From Goodfellowiella coeruleoviolacea (GTDB lineage Bacteria; Actinomycetota; Actinomycetes; Mycobacteriales; Pseudonocardiaceae): 64,000 nucleotides of DNA. The notes under the pieces were generated by a model, which had not been told where the DNA came from, searched no databases, and was given only the letters and a program-made list of their open reading frames with translations. The DNA lies in contig NZ_JAMTCK010000008.1 in assembly GCF_024171785.1 (NCBI RefSeq), forward strand, positions 361,296 through 425,295, in the 5' to 3' direction. The position numbers and the translations under genes were made by a program. The first letter of the stretch is position 1, and every line of letters begins with the position of its first letter. Below, one piece after another: positions 36,108 through 44,266 of this stretch.

Positions 36108-37594
36108 GGCCAGGGGACACGCTGGACGAACGGGCCTGGGCGCTGCTGACCGCGGCGACCCGGGTCTACCAGGACAGCCCGCGCGCCCTCGGCTGGCTGC
36201 GCCACCACCTCGCCCGGTTCGCGGAGCCGCTGCGCGTGGCCGTGGTCGGCATGCCGGGCTCGGGAAAGTCCACCGTGGTCAACGCGCTGGTCGGGGAGGA
36301 GATCGCGCCGGTCGAACTCGGCGAGCACGGCCAGGTGCCTACCTGGTACCAGGCCGGCGGCCAGCCGCGCGCCCAGGTGTTCTCCGCCTCGGCCCCACCC
36401 CGGGACCTGCCGGTGGCCCGGGTGGACCGGCAGCTGGACATCGACACCGAGCAGTGGCCGGCCGGCGGTGCCCGGCCGACCCGGCTGGTCGTCGACTGGC
36501 CGGCCCGGTCGCTGCGCGACACCACGCTGATCGACACCCCGCCGCTCACCCCACCCGGTGCGTCCGAAGTGGACCCACCAGGCCCGGGCGCGGTCACCGC
36601 CGAGCAGCTGGCCGGCGAGGCCGACGCCGTGCTGTACCTGATGCGCCACATGCACGGCCGGGACCTGCGGCTGTTGCAGGCCATGCACGACCACCCGATC
36701 GCCGGGGCCGCGCCGGTGAGCACCATCCTGGTGCTGTCCAGGGCGGACGAGATCGGCGCCAGCCGCATCGACGCGCTGTCCTCGGCCAAGCGGATCGCCC
36801 GCCGCTACCGCAGGGACGTGCAGGTCACCGCGGTCTGCCAGAACGTGGTGGCGCTGGCCGGCCTGATCGCCAGCGCGGGCCGGACGCTGCGCGAGACCGA
36901 ACTGGCCGCGCTCACCGCGCTCGCCCGGGTGCCCCGCGAGGAGCTGGAGCGCTTCCTGCTGTCCACCGACCGGTTCACCGCCGCGGACTTCCCGGTCGCG
37001 CTGGACGCGCCGAGTCGACGCGCGCTGCTGGACCGGTTCGGCATCTTCGGGGTGCGGCTGAGCACCACCCTGATCCGGCAGGGCTTCGACACCCACCCCA
37101 AGCTGGCCGCGCAACTGGTGCAGCGCAGCGGCCTGGCCGAACTGCGCGACGCCGTCGGCGCGCAGTTCACCGAGCGGCGCGCCGTGCTCAAGGCCCGGTC
37201 CGCGCTGCTGGCGCTGGACGTGGTGCTGCGCAGGGAACCCCGGCCGGCGGCCCGCGCCCTCGCCGCGGACCTGGAGCGGCTGCTGGCCGGCGCGCACGAG
37301 TTCCGCGAGCTGCGGCTGCTGGCCGCGCTCCAGTCCGGCGGCACCACCCTGCCCGGTGAGCTGGACGCCGAGGCGCAACGGCTGATCGGCGGTGACGGCC
37401 CGCGGCTGGCCGCCCGGCTGGGCGTCGATGCCGAGGCCGACGACCACGAGCTGTACCGGGCCGCCCTGGACGCGCTGGCCCGCTGGCAGCGGCAGGCGGA
37501 CAACCCGCTGCTGACGCCCACCCAGCGGCGGGCGGCCCAGGTGGTGGTGCGCAGCTGCGAGGGCGCGCTCGCCGCGCTGACCGCCCCGGCGTAG
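36104..37594 (+). CDS. iniC: Dynamin-like GTPase IniC
   Basis: 496 aa. G1 VVGMPGSGKSTVVNALVG (about 46-63), G3 LIDTPPLTPPG and a G4-like LSRADE define a second dynamin-like GTPase, shorter than IniA and without an obvious hydrophobic paddle. It may act as the partner subunit of IniA, as in other tandem bacterial dynamin pairs. The GTG start overlaps the iniA stop in GTGA, guaranteeing coupled translation. It is the last gene of the ini cluster; 30 bp separate it from a converging hydrolase gene. Confidence 0.92.
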   Translation: MRPGDTLDERAWALLTAATRVYQDSPRALGWLRHHLARFAEPLRVAVVGMPGSGKSTVVNALVGEEIAPVELGEHGQVPTWYQAGGQPRAQVFSASAPPRDLPVARVDRQLDIDTEQWPAGGARPTRLVVDWPARSLRDTTLIDTPPLTPPGASEVDPPGPGAVTAEQLAGEADAVLYLMRHMHGRDLRLLQAMHDHPIAGAAPVSTILVLSRADEIGASRIDALSSAKRIARRYRRDVQVTAVCQNVVALAGLIASAGRTLRETELAALTALARVPREELERFLLSTDRFTAADFPVALDAPSRRALLDRFGIFGVRLSTTLIRQGFDTHPKLAAQLVQRSGLAELRDAVGAQFTERRAVLKARSALLALDVVLRREPRPAARALAADLERLLAGAHEFRELRLLAALQSGGTTLPGELDAEAQRLIGGDGPRLAARLGVDAEADDHELYRAALDALARWQRQADNPLLTPTQRRAAQVVVRSCEGALAALTAPA

Positions 37595-37624
37595 CCGGCC
37601 GGGACCGGCGGGTGGTGGTGCTGG

Positions 37625-38416
37625 TCAGTCGGTGAAGAAGTCCGTGATCAGGCCGGTCCACCCCTTGATGTCGGCCACCGAGGTGGCCACGTGCAGGGTC
37701 GAGTGGGGGAGCAGCTCGTGCAGCCGTTCGGCCGTGGCCACCGGGTGCAGCGGATCGGTGTCCCAGGCCAGGATCAGCGTGGGGTGGCGCAGCGTGGCGA
37801 TCGCCTCCGGCGCGGGCAGGTCGGACTGGCCGGCGCCGCGCAGGACGTGCGGCAGCAGTTCGTCGGCGACGTCCGGGGTCATGTCGAACTCCGGGTAGTC
37901 GGCGAAGATCGGCAGCGGGTCGGCGTGCGCCGCCTGTTCCCGCCAGGCCGCCGCGCCCAGCCGCTCGATGCTGTCGGCGGTGTCGAAGTACCACTGCCTC
38001 GCCTGCCTCGGGCCGGTTTCCCACGCCACGGGCGGGATCAGCAGCGCGAGGCGGCGGAAGCGGTGCGGTGCGGCGAGCGCGGCGCGCAGTGCGGTGTCGG
38101 TGCCCAGTGACGAGCCGGCGAAGTCCATCGGCTGGTCGATGCCCAGGGTGTCGATGAGGGCGAGCAGGTCCTGGGTGTAGTTCTCGAACCGGTAGTCCTC
38201 GGTGACCGGGCGGCCCGTTGACCGGCCGTGCCCGCGCTGGTCGTAGCTGAGCAGCTGGTGCCGCTCGGCCAGCGCGTCGATGTCGAGCAGGTCCAGGCGC
38301 CGCACGGCGTCCCGGCTGAGCGTGACCCCGTGGGCGTAGCCGGCCGGCGACCCGGAACCGGTGAACTGGTAGGCGATCGTCGCACCGGCACGGGTGAGAT
38401 GGCTGTCCTCGGACAT
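37625..38416 (-). CDS. Alpha/beta hydrolase
   Basis: 263 aa. LLSYDQRGHGRSTGRPV and the nucleophile elbow FAGSSLGTDTAL (Ser in GSSLG) are typical. LILAWDTDPLHPVATAERLH supplies the acid Asp, but the usual catalytic His near the C-terminus is not in a normal GxxH context; HVATSVADIKGW is the nearest. The enzyme may be altered or use another His. Substrate unknown. ATG 38416; two CsoR-type palindromes lie 43-93 nt upstream, suggesting metal- or thiol-linked control. Confidence 0.82.
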   Translation of the reverse strand: MSEDSHLTRAGATIAYQFTGSGSPAGYAHGVTLSRDAVRRLDLLDIDALAERHQLLSYDQRGHGRSTGRPVTEDYRFENYTQDLLALIDTLGIDQPMDFAGSSLGTDTALRAALAAPHRFRRLALLIPPVAWETGPRQARQWYFDTADSIERLGAAAWREQAAHADPLPIFADYPEFDMTPDVADELLPHVLRGAGQSDLPAPEAIATLRHPTLILAWDTDPLHPVATAERLHELLPHSTLHVATSVADIKGWTGLITDFFTD

Positions 38417-38458
38417 GGCGCCCCTTCGCAACGTGGGCCGGTGGCGACCGAGGTACGG

Positions 38459-38509
38459 GTACCCCCGGCGGGTATCAGGTGATCATCACGCTATACCCAA
38501 CGGGGGTAT
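38459..38509. promoter_or_regulatory. Pair of CsoR-type palindromes upstream of the alpha/beta hydrolase
   Basis: Site 1 (38459-38476) reads GTACCCCCGGCGGGTATC and site 2 (38493-38509) ATACCCAACGGGGGTAT, both close to the ATACCCC-n3/4-GGGGTAT consensus of CsoR/RcnR-family repressors. A third palindrome GGTGATCATCAC lies between them. The region is the only promoter space for the minus-strand hydrolase. Confidence 0.5.
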
Positions 38510-38549
38510 GCGGCAAGGACGGGGCGGCCGCGGTGTGGACGGGCCCGGG

Positions 38550-39464
38550 TCACACCGGGAACGCCACCCCGGTCAGCTCCTCGGAGATGCTCCACAGCCG
38601 GCGCTGCGCGGCCGTGTCGTGCGAGCGCCGGCTGGACCGGACCACCACGGGGTGTCCCCGGAGTTCACCGAACCCGCCCGGGCCGTAGTACTGGCCGCCG
38701 CGCGCGGTCGGGTCGGTCGCGGCGCGCAGCGTGGGCAGCGCGCCCATGGCGGCGCTCTGCGTGATCAGCCCGGCGATGGCGGTGGTGATCGGGTGTTGGC
38801 CGCCGGGCAGGTAGCGCATCAGCTCGGTCTGCGCGGTTCCGGGGTGGGCGGCCAGCGCGACCGTGGTCCCGGTGCTGGCCAGCCGGCGCTGCAACTCGTA
38901 GGTGAACATCAGGTTCGCCAGCTTGGCCTGGCCGTAGGCGGCCAGCCGGCGGTAGGACCGCTCCCACTGCAGGTCGGCGAAGTTGATCCGGGCCCGCCCT
39001 CGGTGGCGCAGGCTGCTCACCGTCACCACCCGCGAGTCGGGCACCGGCAGCAGGTGGTCGAGCAGCAGCCCGGTGAGCGCGAAGTGCCCCAGGTGGTCGA
39101 CGCCGAACTGCAGCTCGAAACCGTCGCGGGTGGTCTGCTTCGGGGTGTCCATCACCCCGGCGTTGTTGATCAGCAGGTCGATCCGCGGGTGCGCGGCCCG
39201 CAGCTCGGCCGCGGCGGCGCGGACGGAGTCCAGCGAGGCCAGGTCGAGGCGCTGCACCGCGAGGTCGGCGCCGGGGACGGCGGCGGCGATCCGGGTGGCG
39301 GCCTGCTTGCCCCGGTCCACGTCCCGCACGGCCAGCACCACCGTGGCGCCCCTGGCGGCGAGGGCCTTGGCGGTCTCGAAGCCCAGCCCGGTGTTCGCGC
39401 CGGTCACCACGGCCAGCCGGCCGCGCTGGTCCGGCATGTCCGCGCTGGTCCACTGCTGCGTCAT
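38550..39464 (-). CDS. Short-chain dehydrogenase/reductase
   Basis: 304 aa Rossmann oxidoreductase. NADP-binding LAVVTGANTGLGFETAKAL with VRDVDRGK afterwards (NADP preference), NNAGVM, catalytic Ser in VTVSSLRHRG and the YGQAK active-site Tyr/Lys. It resembles the RDH/WW-oxidoreductase-like class of SDRs, whose substrates vary. GGGAGAACTC precedes ATG 39464. It is divergent from a TetR gene, and both share two operator-like palindromes, so this SDR is very probably the repressor's target. Confidence 0.92.
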   Translation of the reverse strand: MTQQWTSADMPDQRGRLAVVTGANTGLGFETAKALAARGATVVLAVRDVDRGKQAATRIAAAVPGADLAVQRLDLASLDSVRAAAAELRAAHPRIDLLINNAGVMDTPKQTTRDGFELQFGVDHLGHFALTGLLLDHLLPVPDSRVVTVSSLRHRGRARINFADLQWERSYRRLAAYGQAKLANLMFTYELQRRLASTGTTVALAAHPGTAQTELMRYLPGGQHPITTAIAGLITQSAAMGALPTLRAATDPTARGGQYYGPGGFGELRGHPVVVRSSRRSHDTAAQRRLWSISEELTGVAFPV

Positions 39465-39481
39465 GAGTTCTCCCGAATTAC

Positions 39482-39530
39482 AGACCATCGGTCTCTTGTG
39501 TCTGGGGCGAACTTAAGAGACCGGTGGTCT
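39482..39530. promoter_or_regulatory. Twin TetR operators between SDR and TetR genes
   Basis: AGACCATCGGTCT (39482-39494) and AGACCGGTGGTCT (39518-39530) share the pattern AGACC-N3-GGTCT. Centres are 36 bp apart. The first is 18 nt from the SDR start and the second 37 nt from the tetR start, ideal for repressing both divergent promoters. Confidence 0.75.
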
Positions 39531-39566
39531 GCTGTCAAGGGGCCGGGGGTCGGTAGCATCCGGGGC

Positions 39567-40238
39567 ATGGTTGCGTTCCAGCGCGCGCGCAGCGCTGAGC
39601 AGCGGGAGGTCCGACGCGCGGCGATCCTGGACACCACCGCCGCGATGCTGGCGGAGATGCCGGTCAGCGCGGTCGCCCTCAACGAACTCAGCCGCCGCGT
39701 CGGCCTGGCCAAGTCCAACGTGCTGCGCTACTTCGAGTCCCGCGAGGCGATCCTGCTGGAACTGCTGGACCGCGCGTGGCAGCGGTGGCTGACCGAACTG
39801 GACGAGCGGCTGGCGCGCGAGGTCGACCCGCACGGCACACCCCGGCAGCGGGGCGACCGGTTCGCCGAGGTCCTGGCCGGCTCGCTGCGCCCGCACCCGG
39901 TGCTGTGCGACCTGTGCAGCGCGCACACCAGCGTGCTGGAGCACAACGTCTCCGTCGGGGTCGCCGCCCGCTCCAAGCGGGCCACGCTGGACAACATCAC
40001 CACCCTGGCCGGGCTGGCCCGGCGCCACCTGCCCGAACTGGGCGCGGACGACGCGCGGAAGCTCGCCGGGGCGGCCGTCCTGCTCATCGGCGCGCTGTGG
40101 ACCAGCACCCACCCCTCGGCCAGCATGCTCGCCGCCTACGAGACCGACCCCGCCCTGGCGGCCCTGCGGCTGGACTTCACCACCGCCCTCGCGGAATCGG
40201 TCGCCATCCTGATCAGCGGAATCCTCAGCCGGGCCTGA
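39567..40238 (+). CDS. TetR-family transcriptional regulator
   Basis: 223 aa. N-terminal TetR helix-turn-helix: RRAAILDTTAAMLAEMPVS, ALNELSRRVGLAKSNVLRYF, ESREAILLELL. The C-terminal ligand domain contains SMLAAYETDPALAAL. A TAGCAT box (39554-39559) ends 7 nt before ATG 39567, so the mRNA may be leaderless. It probably represses itself and the divergent SDR through the two AGACC-N3-GGTCT operators; the inducer is unknown. Confidence 0.92.
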   Translation: MVAFQRARSAEQREVRRAAILDTTAAMLAEMPVSAVALNELSRRVGLAKSNVLRYFESREAILLELLDRAWQRWLTELDERLAREVDPHGTPRQRGDRFAEVLAGSLRPHPVLCDLCSAHTSVLEHNVSVGVAARSKRATLDNITTLAGLARRHLPELGADDARKLAGAAVLLIGALWTSTHPSASMLAAYETDPALAALRLDFTTALAESVAILISGILSRA

Positions 40239-40250
40239 GCACACCCGGCG

Positions 40251-41504
40251 CTACGGGCCGAACGCGTTGCCCGTGGCGATCTTGGGGCGGGCCAGCGGCA
40301 CCGGCGCGGACACCGCGGCCCCCGCGTACACCTCGGCGGTGGCCGAGGCGATGCGGGACCAGTCGAAGTCCACGGCCAGCCGGGACTTGGCGGCCCTGGC
40401 CCGGCGGGCCGCGCCGGCCGGGTCGTCCAGCACCGCGCGCACGGCCGCGGCCAGGCCGGTGACATCGCCCGGGGCGAAGGACAGCCCGGTGTGCCCGTCC
40501 ACCACCACCTCGCCCAGCCCGCCGGCGGTCGAGGCGACCAGCGGCGTGCCGGCCGCGGCGGCCTCCAGGGCGACGATGCCGAACGGCTCGTAGCGGCTGG
40601 GCAGCACCACGGCGTCGGCCGCGGCCAGCACCGCGGTCAGGTGCCGGTCGGACAGGTGCCCGACGAAGTCGACCGCGCGGCGCACCCGGTGCTTGCGGGC
40701 TTGGTCGGCCAGCCAGGCCGCGTGGCTGCCGGTGCCGGCCACCACCAGCCGGGTGCCCGGGTGGCTGCGCCGCACCCTGGCCAGGCCGGCGATCAGGTCC
40801 TGGACGCCCTTCTCCCACTCCAGTCGGCCGAAGAACAGCAGCAGCGGCCGGCCGTCCGGGCTGTGCCGCTGCCTGGCCTCGGCCACGTCGGCCTGGCGCA
40901 CCCGCCAGCGCCTCGGCTCGATGCCGTTGTGCAGCACGGCGATCCGCTCGGCGCTGACCTCGAACAGGTGGGCCACCTCGGCGCGCATCGCCGCGGAGCA
41001 GGTGATCAGCTGGTCGGCGCGGTTGGCCAGCCACCACTCCACCGAGTGCACCTGCTGGTTGAGCGGCTGGGACAGCCAGCCGCTGTGCCGGCCGGCCTCG
41101 GTGGCGTGCACCGTGGCCACCAGCGGCGCGCCACAGGCCTCGGCCAGGGCCACGGCCGGGTGGGTCACCAGCCAGTCGTGCGCGTGCACCACGTCCGGGG
41201 TCCAGGAGCGCAGCAGCGCGGTGCCGGCGCGGACCATGGCGTGGCCCATGGCCAGCGTCCACGCCACCAGGTCCCGCTCGAACACCAGGTGCGGCGGGTC
41301 CTCGGCGACCCGCACCAGCCGGACGCCCTCCACCACGTGGTCGACGGTCGGGTGGGTGCTGGCGTCGCTGCCGGTGGGCTGGCGGCACAGCACCACCACG
41401 TCGTGGCCCTGCCTGGCCAGTTCGGTGGCCAGCGCGTGCACGTGCCGGCCCAACCCACCGACCACCACGGGTGGGTACTCCCAGGACAGCATGAGCACGC
41501 GCAT
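40251..41504 (-). CDS. GT4 alpha-glucosyltransferase (Rv3032 / GlgM-like)
   Basis: 417 aa. N-terminal MRVLMLSWEYPPVVVGGLGR is the acceptor-domain signature of GT4 glycogen synthases; VVHAHDWLVTHPAVAL and the C-terminal donor motif SRYEPFGIVALEAAAAG (E-x7-E, about 305) complete it. It elongates alpha-1,4-glucans from an NDP-glucose, or makes maltose-1-phosphate as GlgM does. It is the third gene of methyltransferase-GH57-GT4, the same order as mycobacterial Rv3030-Rv3031-Rv3032, involved in methylglucose lipopolysaccharide and glucan synthesis. A 76-nt gap follows the GH57 gene. Product branching and methylation are inferred from synteny. Confidence 0.9.
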   Translation of the reverse strand: MRVLMLSWEYPPVVVGGLGRHVHALATELARQGHDVVVLCRQPTGSDASTHPTVDHVVEGVRLVRVAEDPPHLVFERDLVAWTLAMGHAMVRAGTALLRSWTPDVVHAHDWLVTHPAVALAEACGAPLVATVHATEAGRHSGWLSQPLNQQVHSVEWWLANRADQLITCSAAMRAEVAHLFEVSAERIAVLHNGIEPRRWRVRQADVAEARQRHSPDGRPLLLFFGRLEWEKGVQDLIAGLARVRRSHPGTRLVVAGTGSHAAWLADQARKHRVRRAVDFVGHLSDRHLTAVLAAADAVVLPSRYEPFGIVALEAAAAGTPLVASTAGGLGEVVVDGHTGLSFAPGDVTGLAAAVRAVLDDPAGAARRARAAKSRLAVDFDWSRIASATAEVYAGAAVSAPVPLARPKIATGNAFGP

Positions 41505-41580
41505 CACGAAGAATCCTCGCACCCGGTGACCGGGTGCCCAGCCGCCGGGCCCGATCCGGCCAGCACGGCGCCGCCGGTGA

Positions 41581-43128
41581 TCACGCCGCGCCGAGCTGTC
41601 TGGCGTCGAGGTGGCCGAACGGCCCGTCCTCGGCGCGCAGCCGACCGGCCAGGGCCGCGGCCCGGTCGTGCCGGCCGGACCGGAGCAGTCCGGCCAACTC
41701 GCCGAACCGCTCGTGGTGGATCTTCGCCCGGCCCCGCGCGTAGTCGGCGGCGGAGTCCTTGGTGACCATGAACGCCCAGTCGCTGGACAGCGCCAGCAGG
41801 GCCTCGCGCGCCAGCTGGTCGGCGGCGGCGTGCCGGCTGGTGCTCGGCGCCAGCCCGGGCACCACCCCGACCAGGTCCAGCAGGTCGCGCTGGAGCCGCG
41901 CGTTCGCGTCCACCAGGTCGGCGACCTGGGCACCGTCCCACACCCGCCAGTCCTTGCCCGACCCCCACGACGAGGCCGGCAGCTCCACCGGGCCGGCCAG
42001 GTGCCCGGCGGCCAGCGCGCCGCGCAGCGAGCTGACCCGCACCCCGGCCTCCGGCAGCAGCCGCAGCACCAGCTCCAGCCAGGCCGGGCCCTCGTGCCAC
42101 CAGTGCCCGTACAGCTCGGTGTCGTAGGCGGCCACCACCAGGCTGGGCCGGCCGTGCCGGTCCCGCAGCTCGCGCAGCCGGCGCAGCACCGTGGCCACGA
42201 AGTCCTCGGCGTGCCGGCGCACGGCCCGCTCGGCCAGGTCGGGCCGGTAGGGCTTCTTGTGCTCGGGCGGCACCTGCTTGCCGGTGACCCGGGACGGTTT
42301 CAGGCCCGAGGGGTGGTCGTAGGTGTGGAAGTCCCGGTAGACCGGGTCGCCCGGGTAGCCGGCCTTGGGCGACCACACCCGGTAGGTCACCGCCAGGTCC
42401 CGGCCGAAGCACACCACGTCCGAGTCGCCCACCGGGTGCGCGGCCGAGGTGTCGCCGTGCAGCGCCGGGCCGTCCACCAGGAAGTGGCCCACCCCGGCGG
42501 CGGCGTAGGCCGACTCCATGCCCGGCGCGTACCCGCACTCCGGCGCCCAGATCCCGGCCGGGGCCCGGCCGAGGCGCAGCGCGGTGTCGGCCAGGCCGGC
42601 GCGCAGGGCGAAGTCGCGCACCCGGGGGTCGAGCAGCGGCTGGAACGGGTGGGTCAGCGGGCCGCCGAGCAGTTCGACCGCGCCGGCGTCCACCAGGGGC
42701 CGCAGCACCGGGGAGAACCCGTGCCGCCAGCGCGCCTCGAACTCGGCCAGCGACCACGCGGCGCGGCGGTGCTCGGCCGCGGCCAGCTCGCGCAGCTCCG
42801 GGTCGGCCGCGGCCCACCGGGTGCCCGCGTAGTGGGCGCGCACCTGCCAGTTGCCCAGCCACTCGTGGAAGGCGCGCAGGCAGTGCGGGTCGTCCAGCTG
42901 GGCGGCCAGCACCGGGGTGACGCCCAGGGTCAGCACGTCGCGCCAACCCTGTTCGGCGAACCGGCGCACCAGGTCCAGCACGGGCAGGTAGGAGTGCGCC
43001 CACGCCTGGTACAGCCACTCCTCGCCGACCGGCCAGCTGCCGTGGTGGGCCAGCCAGGGCAGGTGGCTGTGCAGCACCAGGCAGAACGTGCCCACCGGCT
43101 CGGCCGGGGTGCGCGGGGCGGCGGTCAC
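41581..43128 (-). CDS. GH57 1,4-alpha-glucan branching-type enzyme (Rv3031-like)
   Basis: 515 aa. The N-terminal FCLVLHSHLPWLAHHGSWPV is GH57 motif 1. The nucleophile region is GIWAPECGYAPGMES (Glu about 196) and the acid/base region is VVAAYDTELYGHWWHEGP (Asp about 335). A C-terminal helical DUF1957 domain follows with WGSGKDWRVWDGAQVADL. It is probably the branching enzyme of the glucan made by the neighbouring GT4. GTG 43128 overlaps the methyltransferase stop (GTGA), so it is translationally coupled. Confidence 0.92.
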   Translation of the reverse strand: MTAAPRTPAEPVGTFCLVLHSHLPWLAHHGSWPVGEEWLYQAWAHSYLPVLDLVRRFAEQGWRDVLTLGVTPVLAAQLDDPHCLRAFHEWLGNWQVRAHYAGTRWAAADPELRELAAAEHRRAAWSLAEFEARWRHGFSPVLRPLVDAGAVELLGGPLTHPFQPLLDPRVRDFALRAGLADTALRLGRAPAGIWAPECGYAPGMESAYAAAGVGHFLVDGPALHGDTSAAHPVGDSDVVCFGRDLAVTYRVWSPKAGYPGDPVYRDFHTYDHPSGLKPSRVTGKQVPPEHKKPYRPDLAERAVRRHAEDFVATVLRRLRELRDRHGRPSLVVAAYDTELYGHWWHEGPAWLELVLRLLPEAGVRVSSLRGALAAGHLAGPVELPASSWGSGKDWRVWDGAQVADLVDANARLQRDLLDLVGVVPGLAPSTSRHAAADQLAREALLALSSDWAFMVTKDSAADYARGRAKIHHERFGELAGLLRSGRHDRAAALAGRLRAEDGPFGHLDARQLGAA

Positions 43129-43946
43129 GGCCGGACCGCCACGGCCACCAGGTCCAGGCAGCCGGCCAGGTCCTCGGTGCTGATCTCGAAGTCGGCGCTG
43201 GTCACCGAGGTGACCGCGGCCAGCAGGTCGGCTGGCCACGGCTGGCCGGACAGGGCCACCTCGATCTGCGCGTCGATGATCGACCCGCCCACGGCCGCGT
43301 CCAGCTCGGCCAGGCGCGGGCCGTGCCGCAGGCCGGCCAGCAGCTCCACGGTGAAGCCCGCCGCGACCAGCAGCTCGGCCAGCTCGGCCGGGGCCAGCTC
43401 CCGGGTGTGGAACGGGTTGAGCGGGGTGTCCCGGCCAGGGGAGAAGGTCAGCCGGTTCGGCGTGGTCAGCAGCAGCCGCCCGCCCGGGCGCAGCACCCGG
43501 CGGCACTCGACGAGGAACCCCTCCTGGTCCCACAGGTGTTCGATCACCTGCAGGTTGGCCACCACGTCCGCGCTGGCCGAGCCCACCGGTAACGCGGCGA
43601 GGTTGCCGCGCACCACGCGCACGCCCGGATAGCGCCGGGCCACGTGGGTGGCGGTCAGCTCGTCGTAGTCCAGGGCCAGCACCACGGCCGCGGTCTCGGC
43701 GATCAGCGCCGCGCCGTAGCCCTCGCCGCAGCCCGCCTCCACCACCCGCGCGTCCCGGCAGTGCGGCAGCAGCGCCAGGTAGGCCGCCTCGTGCCGGCGG
43801 AACCAGTAGTTCTCCTCGGGGATGCCGGGCACGGTCCGCTCACCGGTCAGCGGGAGCGCGGCCGGATCCGGCTGATCACCCGCCGCGACCTGAGCACGTC
43901 CCCCGGTGCCCTCGGCCGGGGCGGTTTCGGGCGTGGTGGTTGACAC
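43125..43946 (-). CDS. SAM-dependent methyltransferase (Rv3030-like)
   Basis: 273 aa. RVVEAGCGEGYGAALIAE is motif I, LALDYDELTATHVARRYP has the acidic ligand, LPVGSASADVVANLQVIEHL is motif II/post-II and VLRPGGRLLLTTPNR motif III. In mycobacteria the equivalent gene lies before the GH57 and GT4 genes of the methylglucose-lipopolysaccharide locus and is considered a candidate sugar O-methyltransferase. AAGGAG lies 9 nt upstream of GTG 43946. A disordered Thr/Pro/Ala-rich N-terminus of about 40 residues precedes the fold. Confidence 0.88.
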   Translation of the reverse strand: MSTTTPETAPAEGTGGRAQVAAGDQPDPAALPLTGERTVPGIPEENYWFRRHEAAYLALLPHCRDARVVEAGCGEGYGAALIAETAAVVLALDYDELTATHVARRYPGVRVVRGNLAALPVGSASADVVANLQVIEHLWDQEGFLVECRRVLRPGGRLLLTTPNRLTFSPGRDTPLNPFHTRELAPAELAELLVAAGFTVELLAGLRHGPRLAELDAAVGGSIIDAQIEVALSGQPWPADLLAAVTSVTSADFEISTEDLAGCLDLVAVAVRP

Positions 43947-44266
43947 CTGGGTGATCTCCTTCGGGCTCCCTCGGGCTTGCTGCGGGTCAACGGCTGGTGC
44001 GCGATCCGAACCGTAACCGATCGGCGTGCTCAGCCGGGCGCTCGGTGGACGCGGTCGGGGCGCCCACACCATTGGGTGGTCGCGGCCGCCGTGATTTGAT
44101 CTCACGCTCCCGCCGAGGTGGAACTATTTCTGCTGGGAAATTCATTGATCAATTTTTGTTGATGATTGTCCGGTCGTCGTGATCATTGTTTTTTCCCGGT
44201 GGCTGCGCCGGGCACCGCGTGTGATGCTGCTCGCGACCGCCTTGGTAGGAGGGATTAGGCATCAAT
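43947..44266. promoter_or_regulatory. Divergent region with an AT-rich island
   Basis: 320 bp between the Rv3030-like gene and the coiled-coil gene. Bases about 44120-44200 are strikingly AT-rich for this genome and include the palindrome ATTGATCAAT (44144-44153), TGATCA at 44180 and T-runs. It may be a nucleoid-protein (Lsr2) site or a strong promoter for the coiled-coil gene. No gene is seen inside. Confidence 0.4.
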
